Source: Verrucomicrobiota bacterium
Lineage (GTDB): Bacteria; Verrucomicrobiota; Verrucomicrobiia; Verrucomicrobiales; DEV007
Direction of reading: 5' to 3'
Length of the DNA: 64,000 nt
NCBI GenBank assembly: GCA_020630975.1
Contig: JAHDID010000013.1
Span: 62,001-126,000 of the forward strand
Made by a program: the position numbers and the translations under genes. Positions 10,017 to 20,051 of the stretch are shown here, piece after piece (the first letter of the stretch is position 1; every line of letters begins with the position of its first letter). The notes beneath the pieces were generated by a model, which searched no databases, had not been told where the DNA came from, and saw only the letters and a program-made list of their open reading frames with translations.

Positions 10017-10814
10017 CTACTGAATAGTCATGTAGAGCAACGGACGAGCATGAGCCTCGATCTCGCAATCGGTCTCCAGCCGCACCATACCGAGCAGATT
10101 CGACCCCGTGGACTCGGGCGTCAGCAGGATTTGATATTTTTTCCCTTTCTCGAGCTCTTTCAGCTCGGCCTTCACCTCGGAGCGGCTGCTCGTGGCGGAT
10201 AGCAGATGGATCGGCTCTGGTCGAGTCACCTCAAAGTTCACCACCTTGGTATCGGCCTTTTTGCCTTTTGCCCAAGTGGTCAGGCTGTTATCGATCTTGT
10301 AGATCTGCTCCATCTCCAGCTTCACTAGCAGGATCGCCTCGCGCGTGCCGGGCTCATCCGTGCGCAGGTAGAGCTTTTTCTCTGCCAGATGGCCGACTTT
10401 CTCTGTGGAGTAGATCGCCGAGATACGAGACGAGCCTCCTGGAGGAATGACCATCGGATCAGCCGACTCCTCGATACAGGCGCAGCCAGCATCGACTTCG
10501 AGAATCTTTACCGGCTTGTCTCCCAGATTTACCGCCGTGTAGACAAATTCGACCTCTTTTGTGCCGAGCTTGGCGGAGATGTATTGCTCGGCTGGAGAAA
10601 ACTCGACGGAACCTCGGCGAATCGAGGTCACCTCCGGCGAGCCTGTCTGAGGAGCGCGGTCTACCGCTACAGTGTTTTCCTCATCAGTAGCGGTAGCGGC
10701 CGCCTCTGAGCGATCAGACGCCTGGTCAGCACCATCGCTCTGGGACTGCTGCTGGCAGCTAGTCAGCGCGAGACCAGATAGGAAGAGGAGGAATAAGAAT
10801 GGATGAACTTTCAT
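10017..10814 (-). CDS. DUF1573 domain lipoprotein
   Basis: Lipobox LFLSGLALTSC; YTAVNLGDKPVKILEVDAGCACIEESADPMVIPPGGSSRISAIY. Start trimmed to MKVHPFLFL. Confidence 0.8.
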   Translation of the reverse strand: MKVHPFLFLLFLSGLALTSCQQQSQSDGADQASDRSEAAATATDEENTVAVDRAPQTGSPEVTSIRRGSVEFSPAEQYISAKLGTKEVEFVYTAVNLGDKPVKILEVDAGCACIEESADPMVIPPGGSSRISAIYSTEKVGHLAEKKLYLRTDEPGTREAILLVKLEMEQIYKIDNSLTTWAKGKKADTKVVNFEVTRPEPIHLLSATSSRSEVKAELKELEKGKKYQILLTPESTGSNLLGMVRLETDCEIEAHARPLLYMTIQ

Positions 10815-11281
10815 GATCCTGCAGGTGGCCCAGTAGGCACGAACCACTGATAGATCATAAAATAAACGATCACGCCTGTCACTGAAACAAACAGCCAAAT
10901 CGGCAGCGCAAATCGAGCCACCTTGCGGTGCCGCTCGCGCTTTCCCTGAATGGCGGCGATCACAGCGATAATGATCAGCGGCAGATTCGCCACGGCCAGA
11001 ATGATGTGCGGGATCAAGATCACAAAGTAAACGATACGAGCCACCGGATACTCCTTGGGAAAAGTCGTGTGCCCCGTAGTGTAGTGGTAGTAGAGATAGC
11101 AGCCCAAAAAGATCGCAGAAGTGATCAGAGCACCGACCATCGACGCCCGGTGAGCCTTTTCCTTACCGCTGCGAATGAAGATATACCCCAGCACCAGCAA
11201 CACTGCACTCACCGCGTTTAGCGAGGCATTGATGGGTGGAAAAATCGAACTCGTAGTGGCAGCTAATGTCTCGTGTATCAT
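10811..11281 (-). CDS. DUF420 family membrane protein
   Basis: FPPINASLNAVSAVLLVLGYIFIRSGKEKAHRASMV. Confidence 0.85.
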   Translation of the reverse strand: MIHETLAATTSSIFPPINASLNAVSAVLLVLGYIFIRSGKEKAHRASMVGALITSAIFLGCYLYYHYTTGHTTFPKEYPVARIVYFVILIPHIILAVANLPLIIIAVIAAIQGKRERHRKVARFALPIWLFVSVTGVIVYFMIYQWFVPTGPPAGS

Positions 11282-11293
11282 CTCAGGAAAAAA

Positions 11294-12073
11294 TTACAGA
11301 GCTTTCACCGGGATCGCCTCTTTCGGAAACTCGATCGGCTCGTAGTCGCGCAGACGCTTATCAGGATTCATCACCATATCGAGATCGCGCTTCAGTAGCT
11401 TGATGGCTGTCGGGCCTCCGACTGGGTGCATCACCCCATAAAAACCTCGGATATTGGCCTCGCCATCGACGATCATCAGTCGCTGATCATGTGCCCACGG
11501 CCCCTGCTCGGCGATCACCTTGGGATCGGTATTCTCCTCGCTAGCGTAGAATTTGAACTGGCCGAGCATGTACTTTTTGATGCGCTCAGCATCTCCGGTG
11601 AGGAACCACCAGTTATCCGACTCCACGCCCCGGTCCTTCACCCACTTGTCCATCTTTTCTGGAGTGTCGCTCTCGGGATCGACACTGATCGATACTAGGT
11701 GAAATCTCGCATCATGCCCGTAGGTATCGAGCAGGTCTTTCATCACACTCGCCATACCCAGACAGCCACCAGGGCAGTCGGTGTATTGGTAGCCGACGAC
11801 ATAAATTTTTCCCCGCAGCTCGCCCAGAGATACCTCGCGTCCATCGCGATTGATGGCTTCGAGATCTTCCTCGAGCCTAGCGATCTTACCCGGACGCCAG
11901 TTTTCCTGATTCTCTCGATGATTGGGCAGGTAGGATAGCCACACCAGCAGTCCACCACCGATGATGATCAGACAGATCAGCGCTATCGTCCCATACCAGG
12001 CGAATAGATTGATCTCGCGAGGGCCTCCCAGCGGCTCCTCTTGCTCTTGGTTGGTTTTGTTATCAGCTTCCAT
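11294..12073 (-). CDS. SCO1/SenC copper chaperone
   Basis: GYQYTDCPGGCLGMASVMKDL plus thioredoxin-like fold and HDQRLMIVD. Confidence 0.85.
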   Translation of the reverse strand: MEADNKTNQEQEEPLGGPREINLFAWYGTIALICLIIIGGGLLVWLSYLPNHRENQENWRPGKIARLEEDLEAINRDGREVSLGELRGKIYVVGYQYTDCPGGCLGMASVMKDLLDTYGHDARFHLVSISVDPESDTPEKMDKWVKDRGVESDNWWFLTGDAERIKKYMLGQFKFYASEENTDPKVIAEQGPWAHDQRLMIVDGEANIRGFYGVMHPVGGPTAIKLLKRDLDMVMNPDKRLRDYEPIEFPKEAIPVKAL

Positions 12074-12079
12074 GTCTCT

Positions 12080-12964
12080 CTAGATCCATCCGAAGTACCC
12101 AAGGAGCATTACGACTGGTAGGTAGATCAAAGTGTAAAAAAACAGCTTTCTCGCATCAGTCCGCTCCGTGGAGCGCAGGAAGACAAAGGCCAGATAACAC
12201 ATCAGCCCACTGACCAGCATGATCAGTATCGCAGAGATCCAGCCCAGCACCCCACTGACCGCTCCATACACCCCGACACCCACTAGCGCCAGTGAGAAGA
12301 GCAGCGCCAGCCTCGCTGTGAGCGCACCTTTTTCATCGCCATTAGCCCACATCACAAAGCCGCCGGCCATGTACTGCTCTCGGTACATCCAGTTGATCGC
12401 AGCGAAGTGAGGCAGCTGCCAAAAAAACAACAGAGCAAACAGGAATATGCCACCAGAGGCTAAAGGGTGTCCCCCACCCGCGGCCCAGCCGATCAAAGGA
12501 GGCAGAGCTCCCGCCACAGCTCCGACCACGGTATTGAAGCTGGAGACTCGCTTCATCGGTGTGTAGACAAAAAGGTAAGTAAACAGCGTGGCTGCAGCAA
12601 AGGCACCAGCGGCGAAGTTCATCTTCATCGACAGGTGCACCACACCAAAAGCGCTGAGCAAAAAGCCGAGAATAAACGCTGCGGCACTGGGTATCCGGTT
12701 GGCCACCACGGGGCGATCAGCGGTGCGCTCCATCTTGGCATCGGACTCGACTTCCATCACCTGATTGAACACCGCAGCTCCTAGAGCCGCGAGCAGCGAG
12801 CCAAATCCCGTGTGAAACAAACCCAACCACGAAAAGCTGCCATCGCCCTTGGTCGCGACGAAGTAGCCAAACAGAGCCGTGACCACCACCAGCACACTGA
12901 GTCGAGCCTTGGTGAGGTCCACCAAGTCTGACCAAATCGCTTTCACTGAAATACTCGCTGCCAT
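12080..12964 (-). CDS. ctaB: Protoheme IX farnesyltransferase
   Basis: UbiA-type NQVMEVESDAKMERTADRPV and YTPMKRVSSFNTVVGAVAGALPPLIGW; start trimmed to MAASISVKAIWSD. Confidence 0.92.
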   Translation of the reverse strand: MAASISVKAIWSDLVDLTKARLSVLVVVTALFGYFVATKGDGSFSWLGLFHTGFGSLLAALGAAVFNQVMEVESDAKMERTADRPVVANRIPSAAAFILGFLLSAFGVVHLSMKMNFAAGAFAAATLFTYLFVYTPMKRVSSFNTVVGAVAGALPPLIGWAAGGGHPLASGGIFLFALLFFWQLPHFAAINWMYREQYMAGGFVMWANGDEKGALTARLALLFSLALVGVGVYGAVSGVLGWISAILIMLVSGLMCYLAFVFLRSTERTDARKLFFYTLIYLPVVMLLGYFGWI

Positions 12965-12999
12965 TTGTGTGTGTTTGTGTTTCGGATGAGAGCTGGACC

Positions 13000-14046
13000 T
13001 TAGCCGCTGGAAGACTCCTGTGCCAACAAATCTCGCTGCGCTGTCAGTCCTGATGACAATACCAACAGCCACTCGCAGATCACGGTGAGCAACAGCGCTG
13101 CACCGCCGACGTGGAGCACCTGGATCCAAGGAAAGATCGCGACATGGCCGAGGATGATGCCCATCACCATCATAGCCACCACCAGAGCGATCACAGAGAC
13201 CACTCGCCAATCTCGGATCTGCAGACGATGCGCCTGCCAAAATGCCCACCCTGCGACCAGCGCGATCGACCACGAGAAACTGCGGTGCACCAGATAGATA
13301 CCAGTCTTCTCGATCTTTGCGATCCAGCCCGCTCGATCGCTGCCCGCGTGCGCTTTGGCCAGCTCATCAGTCATCTCACGCACCTGTGCGCCCATGATGC
13401 CCTCTGCCACCACTAGCACCAGCAGCAGAGCGACTGTCCAGAACAGTCCGCGAGTCGCCTGCGGCACGCTGGGCCGCTCTGTAGCCAGCCACCTGCCGTA
13501 GACCAGTAGACCGATCAGCACCATAGCCAAGGCCAGATGAGTGGTGATGATGCCAGGCTTCAGCCCAGAGTAAACGATCTCTCTACCCATCCACGCATTG
13601 ACCAGGATGATCACCAGAGCCAGCACCGCTACCAGTCGCAGCTGCCAGCGGTCGCGCGCTTTCGGCAAAAAGAAACTGAGCACCACCGAAGCCAGCGAAA
13701 AAATGCCTATCGGGATACTCACCAAGCGATTGATAAACTCCGTCCAAGTGTGCACGGGATTGAAACTAGCCAGCACCGACTCTCGAGTCACCTCGGCAGG
13801 ATCGCGGCCGAGACGCTCTGCTTTGAGCCGAAACTTTTCAAAATCGAGTCGATCCAGATCGACTTGCTCCACCTTCCAAGGTGGAATCAGAGAGCCCCAG
13901 CAGCGTGGCCAATCGGGACAGCCCAATCCAGCTCCACTGGCCCGGACGATAGCTCCTACCAATACCAGTAGGAGGAGAAAGAAAAGCACTGCACTGAGGG
14001 TCTGCCGATACCAGCGATTTACCCCAGTCAGCTGTGTCTTTTCCAT
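13000..14046 (-). CDS. ctaA: Heme A synthase (COX15/CtaA family)
   Basis: GAIVRASGAGLGCPDWPRCWG, TWTEFINRLVS, LVHRSFSW. Confidence 0.93.
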   Translation of the reverse strand: MEKTQLTGVNRWYRQTLSAVLFFLLLLVLVGAIVRASGAGLGCPDWPRCWGSLIPPWKVEQVDLDRLDFEKFRLKAERLGRDPAEVTRESVLASFNPVHTWTEFINRLVSIPIGIFSLASVVLSFFLPKARDRWQLRLVAVLALVIILVNAWMGREIVYSGLKPGIITTHLALAMVLIGLLVYGRWLATERPSVPQATRGLFWTVALLLVLVVAEGIMGAQVREMTDELAKAHAGSDRAGWIAKIEKTGIYLVHRSFSWSIALVAGWAFWQAHRLQIRDWRVVSVIALVVAMMVMGIILGHVAIFPWIQVLHVGGAALLLTVICEWLLVLSSGLTAQRDLLAQESSSG

Positions 14047-14072
14047 TTATCCGCACCCTATCTAGCTGCTGA

Positions 14073-14834
14073 CTACTGCAGCATCGGCCGCTGCTCAGCG
14101 TACCACTCGTCAAAATCTTTGCCCGATTTCACATCGAGCTTGGCCACCATCTTGGCGTGACTAGCTCCACAGAGCTGAGCACATACGATATCCCAGTAGC
14201 CAGTCTTCTGCGGGATGAACCACATCGGGATCTCCTGTCCTGGGATCGCATCCTGCTGGATAAACATAGGCACTAGCGCCAGACCGTGAATCACGTCTTT
14301 GGAGGTCACCTGGATCACCACTGGGCGGTCTTTGGGCAAAACTAGCTCACCGATGGAGATGAAGTCATCTTTTGCATTGGGATCCTCACCGACCAGACCT
14401 ACTGGATTCTCGCCGCTCAGGCGATCGTAGGAAGTGATACCCATCTGATTATCAGCCCCGGCGTAGTGGAAAGACCAGCGGTACTGCTCACCTACGGCAC
14501 GCAGGTTGACCACATCTTCACCTGTAGGGCGCTCGGCTTTGTCGGATCGCTTAGCCCAGAACGGGAACGCGAATCCCAGAAGGAGAACCACCTCGACGAT
14601 GACCACACCGATCTCCACGTGAGTCGAGAAGTGCGAAGTCATGCCGTGATACTGGGCATTCGGATTTTTCTTCGAGCGAAACTTGAAAAGAATCACAAAC
14701 AGGAAAGCAGTCCAACCCACAAACAGGATGAGCATGAACCAGTGCACGATGGCCAGCATTTGATTACCTGTCAGACCATGCTTCGAGGCGATCTCGTGCA
14801 TGTAAAGGACTTCGTTAATTGACTCAATGCTCAT
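14073..14834 (-). CDS. coxB: Cytochrome c oxidase subunit II
   Basis: CuA motif CAQLCGASHAKM; YRWSFHYAG. Confidence 0.93.
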   Translation of the reverse strand: MSIESINEVLYMHEIASKHGLTGNQMLAIVHWFMLILFVGWTAFLFVILFKFRSKKNPNAQYHGMTSHFSTHVEIGVVIVEVVLLLGFAFPFWAKRSDKAERPTGEDVVNLRAVGEQYRWSFHYAGADNQMGITSYDRLSGENPVGLVGEDPNAKDDFISIGELVLPKDRPVVIQVTSKDVIHGLALVPMFIQQDAIPGQEIPMWFIPQKTGYWDIVCAQLCGASHAKMVAKLDVKSGKDFDEWYAEQRPMLQ

Positions 14835-14864
14835 GGTTGAAAAGAGGATAAAAAATTTTGGGTC

Positions 14865-15062
14865 TTAGTGTTCGTCGACCTCTGAAAGTTTAGCCTTGCG
14901 GGCTAGATAAAAGATAAATCCAAGGAAGGAACCCAGCACCAGGACTAGGACGCCCAGCATGATGAATACCGCCATATTGGCAGCGATACCGATCTCGCCC
15001 ACCAGCCCGCTGATACAGCCGGGGCATGCCAGATATGGCTCTGTAGCGAGGTTCGTTCCCAT
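14865..15062 (-). CDS. Small membrane protein (65 aa) in oxidase cluster
   Basis: ORF between coxB and subunit IV with one TM and ACPGCISG. Confidence 0.6.
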   Translation of the reverse strand: MGTNLATEPYLACPGCISGLVGEIGIAANMAVFIMLGVLVLVLGSFLGFIFYLARKAKLSEVDEH

Positions 15063-15065
15063 GCC

Positions 15066-15263
15066 CTAGATGATGATTGATTTCGATTTCCGCAAAAAGC
15101 GAATGCCATAGATCGCTAGCGCCACTCCGCCTGCGAGACTGATCCATCCCATGGTATCGAATCCTGCCGGTAAACCCTGCACCAACACCGCCCACAGACC
15201 AAACCCTATGGTGATCACCACGGAGAGGACTATAAATGCTAGGTGGAAGTGCTTCAGTGACAT
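15066..15263 (-). CDS. Small two-TM protein (65 aa) in oxidase cluster
   Basis: Tightly packed ORF, two predicted TM helices. Confidence 0.6.
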   Translation of the reverse strand: MSLKHFHLAFIVLSVVITIGFGLWAVLVQGLPAGFDTMGWISLAGGVALAIYGIRFLRKSKSIII

Positions 15264-15267
15264 TAGT

Positions 15268-15630
15268 TTATCGAGTTAGTAGACCGCGTAGCGTCTGGAT
15301 GGTCGGATAAGACTCCTTGATCGGATCAAAAAGAGTGAAAAGCGTCAGCCCCATCAGCGCAGCAAAGAAAATGATGGTGAATACGAGGGTCTTGTAGACC
15401 AATCCCTTCTCGTGATTCAAGTGCATGTATATCCATGATACGAGTCCAGCCTTAATGCCGGATACTCCTAGACCGATCACGATATCCTCCCAAGTCGCAC
15501 CCGGAGGGCCAACATCCAGAATCGGAAAGACACCAAGTGAGATCGCAACACAGGAGAAAACACCAAGCCAAATCCCTACAATGAGGTAGAGCCGCTTGTG
15601 CTTCGCCATTTCTTCGGGTGAACCAGCCAT
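15268..15630 (-). CDS. Cytochrome c oxidase subunit IV-like protein
   Basis: Three TM helices with KAGLVSWIYMHLNHEKGLVYKTL, typical of bacterial Cox4-type subunits. Confidence 0.8.
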   Translation of the reverse strand: MAGSPEEMAKHKRLYLIVGIWLGVFSCVAISLGVFPILDVGPPGATWEDIVIGLGVSGIKAGLVSWIYMHLNHEKGLVYKTLVFTIIFFAALMGLTLFTLFDPIKESYPTIQTLRGLLTR

Positions 15631-15672
15631 ATCAAATAAATTCGAAATAAAAAGAATACTAAGTAACTGAGT

Positions 15673-17280
15673 TTACAGCAGATACATCAGTGGGAAGAGG
15701 AAGATCCAAACCAGATCAACAAAGTGCCAGAATAGACCGCCTACCTCGACTCGGTTTGCCAAATGCTCAGGATTCTTGCGATAGAGACGCTTACCAAACA
15801 CAGCAAAGTAAAGTAGGACCAACGCACCGCCGATCACGTGCAGACCGTGCAGCGCGGTGATGGTGAAATAAGTGGCGTAGTAGTTGCCCGCACGAGGGCC
15901 GTGACTGTTCAGGAATTTGATCTTATCCCGAGGCACCTTGATCACCACGTGGTGGCCATGATCGCCATGAGCATCGTCCTTGGCACCGCCCACTTCTTTG
16001 GCATGATCATCATGCTTGTCACCATGGTGGTCGTCGTGGTGACCATCCTCATGGTGATACGCTGTGCCCTCGATACCAGCCTTGAACTCATAAATGAACT
16101 CCTCCATGAAGCCTTTCTTGTGCTCCTTGTCATGGATTGACTGGATGTTGATGAAATAACCACGAAGCATCTTCTCAGGGATCTCAGCATCCTTCTTGGC
16201 GTAGTATCCCTCCATCTCCTCGTAGGCGTGGTCACGATTCTTGTACCATGCCTCTTTGGCATGCTTGTCGCCGATCACATCCCAAACCATGGAGTCCTTC
16301 TGCTTGTGCAGAGGCACCAGCTGCATATCCACATAGTGAGGCTCGAAGATAACGCGATCGTCACCACCGACACCGATCAACTTACAGCCATCGGCATAGG
16401 TTAGAGTATCGTTGTGAGCGCCCTCTTCACCACGGAAGATCTTGCCGACGCGAGTGCGACGAGCGGTCAGATCGTATGGCTTAGTCAGCTTCGCCACCGC
16501 CTTGGTGACCACATCTGGCATCACCGGCTCCTTCAGCTCAACAGCATCTAGAGTACCAGCTTCCTCAGCCGCAAAGACCGCCTTTTCCTTGGCCTTGATC
16601 TCGCCACGGTAGCGCTTGCGCTCATCAGACAACTCCTTGGTCATCGCTGTGCGAGTGCGCACGAACCACTTATTGAAATCCCTTTTCGATGAAATGACCT
16701 GGGTCTCCTCCTTACCGCCACTACCACCTACCGTCCAAGCGACTGTCATCTCTGGAAACTCACCATCGATGTCGAAGATAAATCCCGGAGAACTACCAAT
16801 CAGGTTAAACTCGGCCGACTCGACTGAGAATGGAATATCGAAGGATTTATTGAAGATGGTGCCCTCCATCATCGATCCATCTGTCAGTCGGATGTCGAAG
16901 TGACGCATCAGCTTGGAGCGATACTCCACGGTCTTAAAACCCATGAAGATCGCAGCACAGGCCACGGTGCACAGCATTAGCGCACGGAACTTTGCGAAAT
17001 TCCTTTCCTTCAGGGCGACCCAACTAAACACCACCAACACCGAAGAAAGAATCAGGACGAGTGTGTTGATAAAACCGATCAGCACGAAAGTCTTGTGCAC
17101 ATTGATGCCCCAAGGCCAAGGAACATCGACACCGTCGATCACACCCACCCGCAGGAAGACATAGGCCGAGAAAAGACCGCCGAAAAGCATCACCTCGGAG
17201 GCTAGGAATAGCCACACTGCTAGTTTTGCATTGTATAGACCTGTGTCACGCCTCGGGGTGACCTCGTATGGTATCTCCAT
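15673..17280 (-). CDS. coxC: Cytochrome c oxidase subunit III with a large soluble insertion
   Basis: N-term WLFLASEVMLFGGLFSAYVFLR and C-term ALHGLHVIGG...LFWHFVDLVWIFLFPLMYLL are Cox3; about 330 aa between them are not. Confidence 0.92.
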   Translation of the reverse strand: MEIPYEVTPRRDTGLYNAKLAVWLFLASEVMLFGGLFSAYVFLRVGVIDGVDVPWPWGINVHKTFVLIGFINTLVLILSSVLVVFSWVALKERNFAKFRALMLCTVACAAIFMGFKTVEYRSKLMRHFDIRLTDGSMMEGTIFNKSFDIPFSVESAEFNLIGSSPGFIFDIDGEFPEMTVAWTVGGSGGKEETQVISSKRDFNKWFVRTRTAMTKELSDERKRYRGEIKAKEKAVFAAEEAGTLDAVELKEPVMPDVVTKAVAKLTKPYDLTARRTRVGKIFRGEEGAHNDTLTYADGCKLIGVGGDDRVIFEPHYVDMQLVPLHKQKDSMVWDVIGDKHAKEAWYKNRDHAYEEMEGYYAKKDAEIPEKMLRGYFINIQSIHDKEHKKGFMEEFIYEFKAGIEGTAYHHEDGHHDDHHGDKHDDHAKEVGGAKDDAHGDHGHHVVIKVPRDKIKFLNSHGPRAGNYYATYFTITALHGLHVIGGALVLLYFAVFGKRLYRKNPEHLANRVEVGGLFWHFVDLVWIFLFPLMYLL

Positions 17281-17322
17281 CTCAGTAAAACTTATTGATT
17301 CAACAACAACGGTGAGTGTCCC

Positions 17323-19260
17323 TTAATGATCACTCTTGGCTGACACACTCTTCTCAGACTCCTCAGTGTCTGGAGAGTCATCACCATCTTCACCCTTTTC
17401 AAACTGTGGTGAGAAATCTTTGTCCGCGCCAGGCACAGAGTACTCGTATGGCCCACGATAAGCGACAGGCTCCTCAGTGAAATTGCCGTGTGGCGGAGGA
17501 GTCGGAGTGGCCCACTCGATCGTAGTCGCATCCCATGGGTTATCGCTAGTCACCTTCTTACCGGTGTAAGCACTCATGAACAAGTTGATCACGAAAGGCA
17601 CTTGGAAAACAGCCAACAGCCATGCAAAAGTCGAAGTGACCTGGTTGAGGTCGATCATCATCACATTGGCACCCTCTGCTACGAAGTTGAGCTTCTGGAA
17701 GATGGTCGCCACAAAAGTGCCATCCTCAGCGAGGATACGAGAGCTGATCTGCTCGTAGGCAGCACCACCATCGAAAGCACGACGGTGGAAACCCTGCATC
17801 CCCTGTAGGAACATCGGAGCGAAGATACCGTTCATGCAGATCAGAGAAGGCCAGAAGTGCAGGTGCCCTAGGAAAGAGCTCATCTGACGACCCGTGTGCT
17901 TAGGAAACCAGTGATAGATACCCGCGAAAAGACCGAAGATCGTTCCCGGAGCCACCACATAGTGGAAGTGACCAATCACGTAGTAAGTATCGTGTAGGTG
18001 CAGGTCAGTCAGGTTAAACGCCAGCGGCAGACCCGTCAGACCACCGATACCAAACATCGGGATAAACGCTGTCGCGAAAAGCATTGCAGGGTTGAAGCGG
18101 ATCGAACCACCCCACATCGAGATCAGCAGCGAGGTAATCAGGATAACCGAAGGCACCGAAATCAGGACCGTTGTCGCCTGGAAGAAAGTCGAAATCGCCG
18201 GTCCCATACCGGTCATATACATGTGGTGCGCCCACACGATGAAAGCCAAGAAGCCAAGCGCCATCACCGCGTATACCATCGACTTGTAGCCCCATAGTGG
18301 CTTACGGGTGTTACAAGGCAAGATCTCTGACACGATCGCGATCGCAGGCAAGATCAAAACATACACCTCTGGGTGAGCCAAGAACCAGAACAAGTGCTGA
18401 TACAGCAGCGGACTACCACCACCAGCGGCGTCGAAAGCCATACCACCGACGTTCAGGCCTGTCGGCACAAAGAAACTAGTGCCAGCTAGACGGTCCATCA
18501 GCTGCATGATCGCTGCCACCTCGAGTGGCGGGAAAGCCAAGAGCAGCAGGAACGCTGTGACCAGCATCGCCCACACGAAGAACGGCATGCGCATCCAAGT
18601 CATGCCCTTACAACGCAGATTGATCACGGTAGCGATCACATTCGCCGAACCGAGCAGCGATGAACTAATCAAAAATACCATGCCGAGCAGCCATTGCGTC
18701 TGCCCGGTCCAGAATAGACTGGAAAAGCCAAGATCCGTCGTGGTCGCCAGTGGTGAGTAGTTGGTCCAGCCCGCTTTGGCAGCACCAGATGGCAGGAAGA
18801 AGCTAACAAACATCAGCACACCACCGATCAGGAAACACCAGAAACTGGCCATATTCAGACGCGGAAATGCCATATCTGGCGCACCGATCTGCAGTGGGGT
18901 CACATAGTTACCAAACGCACCGAATGCGAGCGGCACCACGCCTAGGAAAACCATGATCGTCCCGTGCATCGCACCGAACATATTGTAGAGATCACCAGTC
19001 ACACGCCCTTCATTGTCCAGCCAAGCCTGGAACCAAGGCCAATCCGAAAGAATCGGCACAGCGCGGTCTGGATAGGCGATGCTCCAGCGCATCACCATCA
19101 TCAAAAAGAAACCAAAGGCCAAGAAAAGCAGTGCGGTGAAACCGTACTGGATACCAATCACCTTGTGGTCGCAGGTGAAGACATATTTCTTCCAAAACGG
19201 CTCCTCGTGATGGTGGTCATCATGCACGTCGTCGTGGGGATGGGCTGCTGTCTCACTCAT
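17323..19260 (-). CDS. coxA: Cytochrome c oxidase subunit I (aa3 type)
   Basis: MHGTIMVF, HPEVYVLILPAIAIVSEI, WAHHMYMTGM, HDTYYVIGHFHYVVAPG: ligands intact. Confidence 0.97.
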   Translation of the reverse strand: MSETAAHPHDDVHDDHHHEEPFWKKYVFTCDHKVIGIQYGFTALLFLAFGFFLMMVMRWSIAYPDRAVPILSDWPWFQAWLDNEGRVTGDLYNMFGAMHGTIMVFLGVVPLAFGAFGNYVTPLQIGAPDMAFPRLNMASFWCFLIGGVLMFVSFFLPSGAAKAGWTNYSPLATTTDLGFSSLFWTGQTQWLLGMVFLISSSLLGSANVIATVINLRCKGMTWMRMPFFVWAMLVTAFLLLLAFPPLEVAAIMQLMDRLAGTSFFVPTGLNVGGMAFDAAGGGSPLLYQHLFWFLAHPEVYVLILPAIAIVSEILPCNTRKPLWGYKSMVYAVMALGFLAFIVWAHHMYMTGMGPAISTFFQATTVLISVPSVILITSLLISMWGGSIRFNPAMLFATAFIPMFGIGGLTGLPLAFNLTDLHLHDTYYVIGHFHYVVAPGTIFGLFAGIYHWFPKHTGRQMSSFLGHLHFWPSLICMNGIFAPMFLQGMQGFHRRAFDGGAAYEQISSRILAEDGTFVATIFQKLNFVAEGANVMMIDLNQVTSTFAWLLAVFQVPFVINLFMSAYTGKKVTSDNPWDATTIEWATPTPPPHGNFTEEPVAYRGPYEYSVPGADKDFSPQFEKGEDGDDSPDTEESEKSVSAKSDH

Positions 19261-19303
19261 AATCGTCTAGTGTGTTTTACGATTCCCTGGTCAAAGTAGA
19301 TAC

Positions 19304-20035
19304 TTAGAGAGCTTCACCTGTTAGCGGATCCACCTGTGCACCCGGCAGATTGCCGTCTTCAGGTATCGCTAGCAGTTGTGCTTCGTTGTAAGCTCCGGAC
19401 TGGTCTTTAAACATCTCTCTAGCAGCACCGATCATCTCGACCGTCACGATGCCATCATCGCCGTCTGGTAGGGTGCCAAAATCGCGTCGCACGTAAGTGA
19501 TGACCTGAGCGAGCTTCTTATCAGAAAGTGTCGACCACGCTGGCATCACGCCATTGTAGGACTGACCAGCTACTGTGAGCGGACCATTGACTCCGTGTAA
19601 AAGGATAGCACCCAGGCGCTGTGTTCCGCCGTTGACCCACTCAGAGCCAACCAGAGGAGGGTTACCCGCACCACCTTCACCACCAGCCATGTGACAAGCT
19701 GCACATTGACCATAGACTTTTTTACCTTCGCCCATCCACTTCTCGATCCAAGGACGATCATCAACCAATTCCTCTCCACCATCAGACGGCGGACGCGGAG
19801 CAGGCACGTAAGTGGTCTCTATGTAGGTGCTATTGGAAAAGCCGTTAGCATTCTTGAACAGGAAACCGCCACCAGCTACCAGGATGATCGCACCAAAAAT
19901 CAGCGGCCAGAGGCCCACTGACTCGGAACCACTCGGCTGAAGGATCTTCTCACGACGCACGGCACTGTGCATGTCCACCACGCTAGGTGTACCGGCTTCG
20001 TAGTCTAGATTTCTTTCCTCTGAGTTGTCGCTCAT
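19304..20035 (-). CDS. Membrane-anchored monoheme cytochrome c
   Basis: CAACH heme motif, MPAWSTLSDKKLAQVITYVR, N-terminal TM. Confidence 0.88.
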   Translation of the reverse strand: MSDNSEERNLDYEAGTPSVVDMHSAVRREKILQPSGSESVGLWPLIFGAIILVAGGGFLFKNANGFSNSTYIETTYVPAPRPPSDGGEELVDDRPWIEKWMGEGKKVYGQCAACHMAGGEGGAGNPPLVGSEWVNGGTQRLGAILLHGVNGPLTVAGQSYNGVMPAWSTLSDKKLAQVITYVRRDFGTLPDGDDGIVTVEMIGAAREMFKDQSGAYNEAQLLAIPEDGNLPGAQVDPLTGEAL

Positions 20036-20051
20036 CGCTTCGTTTTTGGGA

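Noticed and set aside
12965-13273. N-terminal extension of the CtaB ORF
   Set aside because: Overlaps the CtaA coding region; CtaB homology begins at MAASISVKAIWSDL.
16000-16140. Repetitive CAT/GTG tract in coxC as a DNA repeat
   Set aside because: It encodes the His/Asp-rich protein segment; reported as a protein insertion rather than a DNA repeat.
17323-19260. CoxA checked for ligand loss like the CcoN homologue
   Set aside because: MHG, HPEVY, WAHH and HFH motifs are all present; looks like a normal aa3 catalytic subunit.
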